DNA from: Stenotrophomonas humi | GTDB taxonomy: Bacteria > Pseudomonadota > Gammaproteobacteria > Xanthomonadales > Xanthomonadaceae | Direction of reading: 5' to 3' | Assembly: GCF_001431415.1 (NCBI RefSeq) | Contig: NZ_LDJI01000031.1 | Location: forward strand, 1 to 64,000 | Length of the DNA stretch: 64,000 nt | Part shown: positions 8,636 through 17,144 of the stretch, piece after piece | Layout: every line of letters starts with the position of its first letter | Position numbering within the stretch: the first letter of the stretch is position 1 | Made by a program: the position numbers and the translations under genes | Notes under the pieces: model-generated | What the model was told of the DNA's origin: nothing | Seen by the model: the letters and a program-made list of their open reading frames with translations, nothing else | Database searches by the model: none

Positions 8636-8660
8636 CGTAAAGATTGCGTAAATGTGACAG
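8636..8660 (-). promoter_or_regulatory. Candidate Pho box upstream of the porin
   Basis: On the minus strand CTGTCACATTT is followed by ACGCAATCTTT and then ACGC. The first half-site matches the PhoB consensus well; the second keeps the 11-bp register but is weaker. The site lies 48-72 bp before the porin start codon. Confidence 0.6.
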
Positions 8661-8776
8661 TCCGGCGACTAACTTTTCCCCCGGTACACCCATGCCCACG
8701 TAGTGAACACGTGGGCTGTTACCGGCAGGTGTCGTAGAGATGGCAGTCGGTGGCGCTCGGACGTCTGTTGTCCTGA

Positions 8777-8867
8777 CTTCGAAATGTGACCGCCGATCAC
8801 GGGTCACACACGTAGGACGATCCGGTTTGCGCGCCGTGCACGGATGGTGGCCGTGCAGGATCAACCG
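8777..8867 (-). pseudogene. Decayed duplicate of the 3' end of nth
   Basis: This stretch repeats the iron-sulfur tail of nth (8941-9023). Its core, 8814-8867, matches nth at 45 of 54 bases at a constant offset of 157 bases. Translated on the minus strand it reads ILHGHHPCTARKPD against ILHGRYVCKARKPD in the intact gene. Two of the four cluster cysteines have become Arg, and no start or upstream domain remains. It is a relic, not a gene, in the 331-bp spacer between nth and the porin. Confidence 0.8.
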
Positions 8868-8919
8868 GCCCGCAACCGGGGACTGTGCCGCTTTATTTGG
8901 GGGCGGCGATGTTGCCGCG

Positions 8920-9687
8920 TCAGGCGACTGTCTTGTCCCTGAAATGACACAGATCGCGGATCACGCACTGAGGACAATCCGGTTTGCGTGCCTTGCACAC
9001 ATAGCGGCCGTGCAGGATCAGCCAATGATGGGCGTCGAGCAGGAATTCATCGGGAATCACCTTGAGCAGGCCATCCTCCACCGCACGCACATCCTTGCCC
9101 GGGGCCAGCCCGGTACGGTTGCCGACGCGGAAGATATGCGTGTCCACCGCCATCGTTGGCTGGCCGAAGGCGGTGTTGAGCACCACGTTGGCGGTCTTGC
9201 GGCCAACGCCGGGCAGGGCTTCCAGTGCCGCGCGGTCGGCGGGAACCTCGCCGCCGTACTTCTCCACCAGGATCGCGCACGCGGCGATTACGTTCTTGGC
9301 CTTGGCATTGAACAGGCCAATGGTCGCGATGTAACGCTTCAGTCCTTCTTCGCCCAGGGCAAGAATGGCCTGGGCGGTGTTGGCCACCGGGAACAGCTTG
9401 CGCGTGGCCTTGTTGACGCCCACGTCGGTGGCCTGTGCAGACAACGCGACCGCGACCAGCAACTCGAATGGCGAGCTGTACTCCAGTTCGGTCTTCGGGT
9501 GTGGATTGAGTTCGCGCAGGCGCGTGAACATCTCACGCACTTCCTCGCGGCTCATGCGCGTACTGGCGCGTGTGGCCGCCGGCTTCTTCACGACGCCCGT
9601 GGCTTTCTTTGCAGTGGTTTTCTTCACTGCAGCTTTCTTCACCGCGGCCTTCTTGGTCGCGGCTTTGCTGACGGCGGCGGCACTCAT
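8920..9687 (-). CDS. nth: Endonuclease III (DNA glycosylase/AP lyase) with Lys/Ala-rich N-terminal extension
   Basis: This enzyme removes oxidised pyrimidines in base-excision repair and cleaves abasic sites. The helix-hairpin-helix LPGVGRKTANVV carries the catalytic Lys, the Asp lies in AVDTH, and the C-terminal [4Fe-4S] loop C-x6-C-x2-C-x5-C is complete. Starting at 9687 the protein has 255 residues: the first ~43 are a basic extension rich in AAVKK-type repeats, then MSREEV begins a 211-residue core, the exact length of E. coli Nth. The start at 9687 overlaps the previous stop as ATGA, which favours the long form. An internal start at 9555 is possible. Confidence 0.95.
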   Translation of the reverse strand: MSAAAVSKAATKKAAVKKAAVKKTTAKKATGVVKKPAATRASTRMSREEVREMFTRLRELNPHPKTELEYSSPFELLVAVALSAQATDVGVNKATRKLFPVANTAQAILALGEEGLKRYIATIGLFNAKAKNVIAACAILVEKYGGEVPADRAALEALPGVGRKTANVVLNTAFGQPTMAVDTHIFRVGNRTGLAPGKDVRAVEDGLLKVIPDEFLLDAHHWLILHGRYVCKARKPDCPQCVIRDLCHFRDKTVA

Positions 9688-10034
9688 GACGACGGCTTCT
9701 CCGCGGCGCGTGCCTTGGCACGGGCAAGGATGGCCGCCGCCGCCGAGGGCAGGGCAGGTTTGCTGTCGGCCACCGGTGGCGGTGCACGACGCGCTTCGCG
9801 CTCGGCGGCACGCCGCGCCAGTCGCGCATCGCGTGCGCGGTGGCGCTCGCGTGCGGCCCAAGCGCTGCGCAGATGCTGCTGGGCAGCGAGCAGTTGCTGC
9901 GACTGTGCGGGCGACAACGTGGTTTCGGCCGGCGAGGCGATGAAGTCCATCAATCCTGCACGCACGGCGGCGTCCAAGTCGTCATCAAGCACGAACTGCA
10001 ACAACTGTTGCGCTGAAACGGAAACGGCAGACAT
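9684..10034 (-). CDS. Small Arg/Ala-rich protein of unknown function
   Basis: A 116-residue protein I do not recognise. The N-terminal half is acidic and helical (LLQFVLDDDLDAAVRAGLMD); residues 55-85 are a highly charged, Arg-rich helix that may form a coiled coil; the tail is Ala/Lys-rich. It has no signal peptide or membrane segment. It starts 12 bp after the enoyl-CoA hydratase stop and its stop overlaps the nth start (ATGA), so the three genes form a probable operon. A DNA- or nucleoid-related role is only a guess from composition. Confidence 0.75.
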   Translation of the reverse strand: MSAVSVSAQQLLQFVLDDDLDAAVRAGLMDFIASPAETTLSPAQSQQLLAAQQHLRSAWAARERHRARDARLARRAAEREARRAPPPVADSKPALPSAAAAILARAKARAAEKPSS

Positions 10035-10046
10035 CAGGGTCGTGAC

Positions 10047-10829
10047 TCAGCGGTTCTTGAATTCCGGCGTGCGGCGTTCGAGGAAAGCGCGGGTGCCTTC
10101 GCGCATGTCCTCGGTGGAGAAGGCCAGGCCGAACTGCGCGCTTTCGTATTCCAGGCCTTCTTCGATGCCGCATTCGCCACCGACGTTGATCGCGTCGAGG
10201 ATGCCGCGCAGCGCCAGCGGTGCGGCATTCGCCAGTTGCGTGGCGACCTTCAGGGTTTCCGCTTCCAGTTCAGCGGCCGGCACCACGCGGTTGAGCAGCC
10301 CCAGTTGCTGGGCACGCGCCGCGTCAATCGGTGCGCCCAGCAGGCACAGTTCCAGCGCGGCGGCACGGCCGGCCAGGCGCAGCAGGCGCTGGGTACCACC
10401 GAAGCCCGGCAGCAGGCCCAGGTTGATCTCCGGCTGGCCGACCTTGGCACTGTCGGCGGCGATGCGCAGGTGGCAGGCCATGGCCAGTTCCATGCCGCCG
10501 CCCAGCGCAAAACCGTTGACCATGGCGATCACCGGCTTGTTCAGGCGTTCGATCCGGCGCATCAGGCGTTGGCCGATCAGCGAAAAGTCACGCCCCTGAA
10601 CCGGGGTCAATCCGTTCATCTCGGCAATGTCGGCACCGGCCACGAAGGCCTTGGGGCCGGCTCCGGTCAGCACCACCACCCGTACCTCATCGGCCTGGGC
10701 GGCATCGGCAAAGGCCGCGTCCAGCGACTCCAATGTCTGTCGATTCAAGGCGTTGAGCTTTTCCGGGCGCTGCACCGTAAGAGTGCGGATGCCATCACGG
10801 GTGCTGATTGAAACCGGTGCCTCGGACAT
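10047..10829 (-). CDS. Enoyl-CoA hydratase/isomerase family protein
   Basis: A crotonase-fold enzyme, probably hydrating trans-2-enoyl-CoA in fatty- or amino-acid breakdown. The 260 residues have the normal length. The oxyanion-hole segments are AGADIAEM near residue 65 and FALGGGMELAMAC near residue 108. The two glutamates expected for a true hydratase appear in GQPEINLGLLPG and ALELCLLG. It heads a minus-strand group with the small unknown gene and nth. The precise substrate cannot be read from sequence. Confidence 0.9.
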   Translation of the reverse strand: MSEAPVSISTRDGIRTLTVQRPEKLNALNRQTLESLDAAFADAAQADEVRVVVLTGAGPKAFVAGADIAEMNGLTPVQGRDFSLIGQRLMRRIERLNKPVIAMVNGFALGGGMELAMACHLRIAADSAKVGQPEINLGLLPGFGGTQRLLRLAGRAAALELCLLGAPIDAARAQQLGLLNRVVPAAELEAETLKVATQLANAAPLALRGILDAINVGGECGIEEGLEYESAQFGLAFSTEDMREGTRAFLERRTPEFKNR

Positions 10830-10999
10830 GCAGTGGAACTCCTGGAAAAGTTAAAAAAAAGTGATGCTGGAACTATTGTCTGACCATGCGTGTCTGAGCT
10901 TGCGTCGTCAGTGGCGGACAGCCTTTGTGACGGCTATCCTAACCCGTCGCCTCATGCGGCATGGTTGCCCCTGAGACACCCTTCCTGGAGAACTGTTTG

Positions 11000-11701
11000 A
11001 TGAAGTTGCGTTCTATCGCGGTCGCCGTGGCCGCTCTGGCCCTGACCGGCACCGCATTCGCCCAGGACGTCTCGTCCGAGAAGGGCAAGCTGAGCTATTA
11101 CTTTGGTTACGACTACGGCAACAACCTTGCCGAGCTCACCGGTCGTGGCGAACAGTTGGACATTGCTTCGGTAGTGAAGGGCCTGCAGGACGCCTACGCC
11201 AAGAAGCAGCCGGCCATCACCGCCGACCAGCTCAAGCCCGCCGTCGAAGCCTTCCAGCGCCGTGAGCAGGGCCGTGCCCAGGCTGCCAAGGCCGAGTACG
11301 ACAAGGCGGCTGCTGATAACAAAACCCGTAGCGACCAGTTCCTGGCCGCCAACAAGGCCAAGCCGGGCGTGCAGAGCCTGGCCGGTGGCGTGCAGTACCG
11401 CGTGATCGAAGCCGGCAGCGGCGCCAAGCCGACCCAGGCCAGCAACGTTGCCCTGGAAGTTGCCGGTCCGTTCCCGTACGGCCAGCGTCCGACCGAAGCG
11501 CGTCCGGCCCAGTCGATTCCGTCGATCAAGTTGAGCGAAGTCGAGATGGCTGCCATGCGCGAAACCCTGCTGCAGATGCCGGCAGGCGCCAAGTGGGAAG
11601 TCACCCTGCCGCCGGACAAGGCTTACGGTGCCGACCCGCGTACCCCGTTCCCGCCGAACGTGGCTGTGCAGTTCGAGATCAAGCTGGTCAGCGTCAAGTA
11701 A
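11000..11701 (+). CDS. FKBP-family exported protein with degenerate isomerase site
   Basis: A 233-residue exported protein starting at the ATG at 11000, preceded by CTGGAG. Residues 1-22 are a Sec signal (cut after AFA). Residues 25-110 match the helical dimerisation domain of Mip/FkpA-type FKBPs (KGKLSYYFGYDYG). The C-terminal half keeps the FKBP frame: GVQYRVIEAGSG, then MPAGAKWEVTLPP and PFPPNVAVQFEIKL. However, the DG-x-x-FDSS and VIPGW active-site motifs are missing, replaced by Pro-rich PYGQRPTEARPAQ and an EMAAMRE helix. It is probably a periplasmic chaperone-like relative with weak or no prolyl isomerase activity. Confidence 0.88.
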   Translation: MKLRSIAVAVAALALTGTAFAQDVSSEKGKLSYYFGYDYGNNLAELTGRGEQLDIASVVKGLQDAYAKKQPAITADQLKPAVEAFQRREQGRAQAAKAEYDKAAADNKTRSDQFLAANKAKPGVQSLAGGVQYRVIEAGSGAKPTQASNVALEVAGPFPYGQRPTEARPAQSIPSIKLSEVEMAAMRETLLQMPAGAKWEVTLPPDKAYGADPRTPFPPNVAVQFEIKLVSVK

Positions 11702-11726
11702 TTCACGCGCATCAGTTGAGTTGAAG

Positions 11727-11758
11727 AAAAACGCCGGTGCTTGCACCGGCGTTTTTTT
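11727..11758 (+). terminator. Rho-independent terminator of the FKBP gene
   Basis: A perfect 10-bp stem (ACGCCGGTGC / GCACCGGCGT) with a TT loop is followed by seven T. It lies about 30 bp past the stop codon. Confidence 0.95.
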
Positions 11759-11936
11759 GTGCGCGGCTTCCGCTGATGCGCTGCGGTTTGGACGCAGACG
11801 GCGTCAGCAGGCGACGGATCGCCAATGACATGCCTCGTGCGGCCCTGGAGGACGCAGCATCCCCTGGAATGTCGAGGTGTGCGCAAGGTGTTTACCGATG
11901 GCTGGGTATACTCCGCGCCATCTGCTGGAGGACACC

Positions 11937-14900
11937 ATGGAATACAGGAAGTCGGTGCGTATGCGGTGGGCGGCGGTCGCTTTTGCGGCGTTGGCCCTGG
12001 TTGCAGGATGCAAACGGAATGAAACCGGTCAGCTGCCCGGCGCCACGGGCGAGGCCATCGTGGCCAAGCAGGAGGAGGTCAAGGGCTTCGCCATGTTGCG
12101 CGCCTGGCCCGATCAGCAGCGCGGTGATGGCCTGGCATTGGCCGTCGAGTTCTCGCGGCCACTGGTAGGTACGCAGGACTTCGACAAGCTGCTGCGCTTC
12201 GAGGAAAAGGTCGGCACCGATCAAAGCAGCTGGTCACTGTCCGACGACGGCAAGACCCTGCGCTATCCCTATGTGGAGGCGGCCAAGGAATACACGCTGA
12301 TCATCTCACCCGACCTGCTTGCCGCTGACGGCAACCGGCTGGGCACCGAGGTGCGGCAGAAGGTGTTCACCGGTGAGCTGGATCCTGCGGTGGGCTTTGC
12401 CTCGCAGGGCAGCGTGCTGCCGTCCAAGGACAGCCGCGGCCTGCCGGTGGTGTCGGTGAACGTGCCGGAGGTGGATGTCGAGTTCCTGCGCGTGCGCGAG
12501 AAAGACCTGCCCACCTTCTTCAGCCAGTACCAGCGCGGCGGTCGCCGTGGCAGCTGGGAACTGGACAGCGAGTACAGCGAACGCACGCCCCTGTCCAAGC
12601 TTGCCGAGCCGGTGTACGTGAACCGCTTTGTGCTCGGTGGCAAGCAGAACGAGCGCGTGTTGACGTACCTGCCGATCCAGGAAGTGAAGGAGCTGCAGCA
12701 GCCCGGGCTGTACTTCGCGGTGATGAAGCGCACCGGCAGCTTCGAGGGCGAGTTCGACACCGCATTCTTCACCGTCAGTGATATCGGACTGCACACGCGT
12801 GCCTACAAGGACAAGCTGTTCGTGCACACCGCCTCGCTGGCCAATGGCGCGCCTGCCAAGAAGGTGGAGCTGAAGGTCATCGACGGCAAGGGCGAAGTGG
12901 TGCTGCGCGGGCAGACCGACGCCAACGGCAACGCGCTGCTGAACTACACGCTCGATGCGGCGCATGTGCTGGTGGCATCCAACGGCAGCGACACCACGAT
13001 GCTGCCGTTCAACCAGCCGGCCCTGGACCTGAGCGAGTTCGCGGTGGCCGGGCGCCAGAATGCCAATTTCGATGTGTTTGCCTGGTCCGGTCGTGATCTG
13101 TACCGCCCGGGTGAAACCGTGCGTGTGTCTGCGGTGCTGCGCGACAACGATGGCAAGAAGCTTCCGGGGCCGGCGACGGGCGGGCAGCCGGTGTTCCTGC
13201 GGCTCAAGCAACCGGATGGCAAGACCTTCCGCGAAACGCGCCTGCAGCCGGGCGAACAGGGCTATTTCTCGTTCGAGCAGACCATTCCGGTGGAAGCGCC
13301 GACCGGCCGCTGGCAGGTGGAGTTCCGCACCGACCCGGGCAGCAAGGAGGCCGTGCAGGGCATGACCCTGCGGATCGAGGAGTTCCTGCCCGAGCGCATG
13401 AAGCTGGACCTGGACAGCGCCCAGAAGACGATCAAGCCGGGGGAGCCGTTCAAGCTGCAGGCCGATGCGGCTTACCTGTATGGCGCGCCGGCCGACGGCA
13501 ACCGTTTCACCGCACGTCTGGCGTTGGCGGTGGAGCAGCACCCGGTCGAATCGATGCCGGGCTGGTTCTTCGGCGACCCGACGGTACAGCTGCCGCGCGA
13601 AGCCAACGACGTGATCGACACCAAACTGCCGGCCGACGGCAAGCTGCGTGAGGATGTGGCCCTGCCGGCCGACACGGGCAAGGGCACGACGGTGTCGGCG
13701 CTGGTGTCCGGCAGCGTGTACGAAACCGGTGGGCGAACCGTCACCCGCACGCTCAAGCGCGTGGTGTGGCCGGCCCAGGCACTGGTGGCGGTGCGTCCGT
13801 TGTTCAATGATGCCGATGGTGCCGATGCCAACGCCAATGCGCGTTTCGAGTTGATGCGCGTGGATGCCGAGGGCAGGCCGCAGCCGGCCAAGGGTTTGAA
13901 GATCACCCTGGTGCGTGAGCTGCGCGACTACCACTGGACCTATACCGACAACAGCTGGGACTACGACTTCACCCGCCGTTTCGAGAACAAGGAAACCCGC
14001 ACGCTCGACGCCGGTACCACCTCGGCCAAGTTTGATTTTCCGGTCGAGTGGGGCGAGTACCGTGTGGACGTGTTCGATCCGGGCACCGGCCTGACCACGC
14101 GGTATCCGTTCCGCGCTGGCTGGAGCTGGGATGACGACAACCGCGGCCTGGATGCACGCCCGGACAAGGTCAAGGTGGCGTTGGACAAGACCGCCTACCG
14201 TGCCGGTGACACGCTCAAGGTGACGGTGACACCGCCGCATGCCGGCCGTGGCCTGCTGATGGTCGAAAGCGACCGCATGCTCTATGTGCAGGACATCGAC
14301 GCCAAGCCGGGCAGCACCTTTGAAATCCCGGTCACCGCCGATTGGGAGCGGCATGACGTCTATGTCACTGCACTTGTGTTCCGTGGTGGCAGTGCGCCGA
14401 GCAAGATCACCCCGGCACGCGCGGTAGGTGTGGTGCATGTACCGATGGACCGCAGTGACCGCCGCATCGCGGTGGGCCTGATCGCGCCCAAGCAGATGCG
14501 ACCGGAACAGCCGATGGCGGTGACGGTCAGCGCGCCTGAACTGGCCGGCAAGCAGGCGCATGTCACCGTGTCCGCGGTGGATGTTGGCATTCTCAACATC
14601 ACCCGTTTCGCGGTGCCGGATGCGCCGGCGCACTTCTTCGCCCAGCGGCGTCTGGGCGTGGACGCGTATGACATCTATGGGCGGGTGATCGAGAGCTTCG
14701 AGGGCAACAACGGCAAGCTGAAGTTCGGCGGCGACATGGCATTGGCGGCGCTGCCGCAGGCCAAGCGCCCGACCGCGCGGGTGCAGACCGTTGATCTGTT
14801 CTCCGGGCCGGTGGCGCTGGATGCCAAGGGCAATGCGCGGGTCAACCTGCAGGTGCCGGACTTCAACGGCACGCTGCGCGTATCGGCGATGGTTTACACC

Positions 14901-16856
14901 GACGACCGCTACGGCAACCGCGACGTGGAAACGCTGGTGCGCGCGCCGATCCTGGCCGAGGCCAGCATGCCGCGGGTGATGGCCCCGGGCGACCGCAGCA
15001 CCGTCACCCTGGACGTACAGAACTTCACCGGTAAACCCGGCGAGTTCGCGGTGCGGGTGGACGGCGAAGGCCCGCTGGGTATCGGTGAATCCACGCGCAA
15101 GGTGCAGTTGGCCGCCGACGCCAAGAGCACCCTGAGCTTCCCGTTGAGTGCGCAGGAAGGCTACAGCGTGGCCAAGGTGCGGGTGCGGGTGGATGGCAAC
15201 GGCTTCAAGGTGGACCGCCGTTACGACCTGCCGGTGCGCGCGGCGTGGCCGCAGGTACTGCGTTCACAGACGCGCACGCTGGACCCGTTGGCGCCGGTCA
15301 CACTGGACAGCAACTTTGCCAGTGGCCTGATGGCCGGCTCGGTCAATGCACGCATGCTGGTCAGTGCCTTGCCACCGATTCCATTCGCCTCGGCGCTGCA
15401 GGGTGCGTTGAACTATCCGTATGGCTGCGCCGAACAGACCACCAGCAAGGGCTATGCCGCGCTGATGCTCGACCAGGCCACCTCGACCATGCTCGGTGCC
15501 GACGGCCTGGATGCCAAGGCGCGCAACGAACGCATGGAAGGCGCGTTCGGGCGGCTGGCATCGATGCAGGTGGCCAACGGCAACTTCTCGATGTGGGGCG
15601 ACGACGACTACATCAACCCGGCACTGACGCCGTACATCGCCGAGTTCCTGCTGGATGCCAAGGACGCCGGTTTCGCTGTCCCGGACAACGTGCTGCAGAA
15701 GTCGTTGAACCGCATCAGTGAAGACCTGCTCAGCGGCGGCAACCAGTTCTATGGCCAGGACCGCCGTGACTCGCTGAAGTTCGCCAACCAGGCGTACTCC
15801 GGCTATGTGTTGGCGCGGGTCAACCGGGCGCCCCTGGGTACGCTGCGCACGTTGTGGGACAACGAGCGCAGCAAGGCGCTGACGGGCCTGTCGCTGGTGC
15901 ATCTGGGCGTGGCGTTGTCGCTGCAGGGCGACAGCAAGCGCGGCCAGGCAGCGATTGCGGCCGGCTTTGCCAAACCCATGACGGATCGCCCGGAGTACTT
16001 CGGTGACTACGGCAGTCCGCTGCGTGACGATGCGTTGATGATCGCGTTGCTGCACGAGCGCGGCCTGGCCAAGCCGGAGTACGACGCGCGCGTGATCACC
16101 CTGGGGCGCGAGATGGATGCGCGTCGCAACCGCGGTTGGCTGTGGTTGAGTACCCAGGAGCAGGTTGCGCTGGCCCGTCTGGGCAAGGCGTTGATGGCCA
16201 ACCAGAAGAAGCTGGTGTCTGGTGAACTGGCGGTCGGTGAGAAGGTTGAGAGCATCGAGGCACGCAAGGTGTTCGCACGCGTGTTCGACATGGCGCAGTT
16301 GGCGCAGGGCGTGCGTTTCTCGCCACAGGGCGAGGCGCCGATGTTTGCCAGCCTGGAAGTGGCAGGTGTTCCGCGTCAGGCACCGGCACCGGACAGCACC
16401 CATATCGGCATCGAACGTAGCTGGTACGGCACCGATGGCAAGCCGTGGTCGCCGCGTCCATTGAAGGAAGGCGAAGCCCTGATCGTGCGGCTGAGCATCA
16501 CCGCCGGCACCAGGATGCCCGATGCACTGGTGACCGATCTGTTGCCGGCTGGCCTGGAGATCGAGAACTTCAACCTGGGCGATGCCAAGCAGTGGGCCGA
16601 CGTGGTGGTGGATGGCGTGGAGATCAGCGATCGCTCACGCGCGGCCGACGTCAAGCATGAGGAGTTCCGTGATGATCGTTACGTGGCGGCGTTGAATCTG
16701 TCGCGCGGCAACCAGGCGCACGTGTTCTACCTGGTGCGCGCGGTAACGCCGGGCACCTACACCGTGCCGCCGCCGCTGGTCGAGGACATGTACCGCCCCG
16801 ACCTGCGCGGTGTGGGGCGTTCCAATCCCACAACCATCACGGTGGTGCAGCCCTGA
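11937..16856 (+). CDS. Bacterial alpha-2-macroglobulin lipoprotein (YfhM type)
   Basis: A 1639-residue protease-trapping protein of the periplasm. From the ATG at 11937 (CTGGAG ahead) the first 25 residues form a lipoprotein signal with lipobox VAGC, Cys25. A long series of macroglobulin-type beta domains follows, for example the MG segment WSGRDLYRPGETV near residue 382. The thioester site GCAEQTT has its Cys at residue 1164, so covalent trapping of proteases is possible. A receptor-binding-like domain ends the protein. Bacterial forms are thought to guard the periplasm when the wall is breached. The neighbour pbpC follows, as in the E. coli yfhM-pbpC pair. Confidence 0.95.
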   Translation: MEYRKSVRMRWAAVAFAALALVAGCKRNETGQLPGATGEAIVAKQEEVKGFAMLRAWPDQQRGDGLALAVEFSRPLVGTQDFDKLLRFEEKVGTDQSSWSLSDDGKTLRYPYVEAAKEYTLIISPDLLAADGNRLGTEVRQKVFTGELDPAVGFASQGSVLPSKDSRGLPVVSVNVPEVDVEFLRVREKDLPTFFSQYQRGGRRGSWELDSEYSERTPLSKLAEPVYVNRFVLGGKQNERVLTYLPIQEVKELQQPGLYFAVMKRTGSFEGEFDTAFFTVSDIGLHTRAYKDKLFVHTASLANGAPAKKVELKVIDGKGEVVLRGQTDANGNALLNYTLDAAHVLVASNGSDTTMLPFNQPALDLSEFAVAGRQNANFDVFAWSGRDLYRPGETVRVSAVLRDNDGKKLPGPATGGQPVFLRLKQPDGKTFRETRLQPGEQGYFSFEQTIPVEAPTGRWQVEFRTDPGSKEAVQGMTLRIEEFLPERMKLDLDSAQKTIKPGEPFKLQADAAYLYGAPADGNRFTARLALAVEQHPVESMPGWFFGDPTVQLPREANDVIDTKLPADGKLREDVALPADTGKGTTVSALVSGSVYETGGRTVTRTLKRVVWPAQALVAVRPLFNDADGADANANARFELMRVDAEGRPQPAKGLKITLVRELRDYHWTYTDNSWDYDFTRRFENKETRTLDAGTTSAKFDFPVEWGEYRVDVFDPGTGLTTRYPFRAGWSWDDDNRGLDARPDKVKVALDKTAYRAGDTLKVTVTPPHAGRGLLMVESDRMLYVQDIDAKPGSTFEIPVTADWERHDVYVTALVFRGGSAPSKITPARAVGVVHVPMDRSDRRIAVGLIAPKQMRPEQPMAVTVSAPELAGKQAHVTVSAVDVGILNITRFAVPDAPAHFFAQRRLGVDAYDIYGRVIESFEGNNGKLKFGGDMALAALPQAKRPTARVQTVDLFSGPVALDAKGNARVNLQVPDFNGTLRVSAMVYTDDRYGNRDVETLVRAPILAEASMPRVMAPGDRSTVTLDVQNFTGKPGEFAVRVDGEGPLGIGESTRKVQLAADAKSTLSFPLSAQEGYSVAKVRVRVDGNGFKVDRRYDLPVRAAWPQVLRSQTRTLDPLAPVTLDSNFASGLMAGSVNARMLVSALPPIPFASALQGALNYPYGCAEQTTSKGYAALMLDQATSTMLGADGLDAKARNERMEGAFGRLASMQVANGNFSMWGDDDYINPALTPYIAEFLLDAKDAGFAVPDNVLQKSLNRISEDLLSGGNQFYGQDRRDSLKFANQAYSGYVLARVNRAPLGTLRTLWDNERSKALTGLSLVHLGVALSLQGDSKRGQAAIAAGFAKPMTDRPEYFGDYGSPLRDDALMIALLHERGLAKPEYDARVITLGREMDARRNRGWLWLSTQEQVALARLGKALMANQKKLVSGELAVGEKVESIEARKVFARVFDMAQLAQGVRFSPQGEAPMFASLEVAGVPRQAPAPDSTHIGIERSWYGTDGKPWSPRPLKEGEALIVRLSITAGTRMPDALVTDLLPAGLEIENFNLGDAKQWADVVVDGVEISDRSRAADVKHEEFRDDRYVAALNLSRGNQAHVFYLVRAVTPGTYTVPPPLVEDMYRPDLRGVGRSNPTTITVVQP

Positions 16857-16918
16857 CCGGAGGCGTGCCTCTGGCCCCTTCCTTGCGTTGAAGACGTAGG
16901 GAAGGGTTTGTGGGCGCT

Positions 16919-17090
16919 GCGCAGGAGCGGCTTCAGCCGCGAAGCGGGCCTTGCTTCCGCAACCGGAATGCATGCATTGCTTTCACTGCCGTTGCTGTGA
17001 CCCCGGCCGACTTCGTGATCGAGGTCGCTCCCACACTAATCCGCAGATGACGTGTGCGCTGCGTAGCAGTGACTTCAGCAGCGAAGCGGA
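16919..17090. repeat. REP-like doublet plus a degenerate third unit
   Basis: One unit (GCAGGAGCGGCTTCAGCCGC, then GAAGCGGG) lies at 16921-16950. An inverted relative (ACTTCGTGATCGAGGTCGCT, then CCCACA) lies at 17009-17035. A degraded direct copy (AGTGACTTCAGCAGCGAAGC) lies at 17068-17087. The same unit recurs at 35113-35243. The family consensus GGAGCGGCTTCAGCCGCGAAGC is palindromic at its core, as expected for REP/BIME elements. Confidence 0.75.
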
Positions 17091-17138
17091 TTGAACGACG
17101 ATTGAAGACGGCGATTGAAGACGACGATTGAAGAGCAG
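17089..17138 (+). repeat. Short tandem repeat in the pbpC leader
   Basis: Four head-to-tail copies of GATTGAAGACGAC-like units start at 17089 (11 bp), 17100, 17113 and 17126 (13 bp each). Each contains a TTG, and the array runs up to the ribosome-binding region of pbpC. Because 13 is not a multiple of three, gain or loss of a unit would shift any start inside the array. Confidence 0.8.
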
Positions 17139-17144
17139 ACAGCA

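Larger units (their letters stand above)
8589..8919. other. Intergenic region between oprP and nth
   Basis: The 331 bp contain the porin promoter with its Pho-box-like site (8636-8660) and the nth relic (8777-8867). The remaining 8661-8776 and 8868-8919 show no supported gene. Confidence 0.7.

Noticed and set aside
7380..8864. A longer porin start reaching into the nth relic
   Set aside because: The first 92 codons translate the decayed nth copy and promoter DNA; the signal peptide begins at 8588.
12306..14633. Long minus-strand reading frame (775 codons) opposite the alpha-2-macroglobulin gene
   Set aside because: It mirrors the codon pattern of a well-supported plus-strand gene, is His/Arg/Gln-rich without motifs, and has no ribosome-binding site. 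It is a shadow of high GC content.
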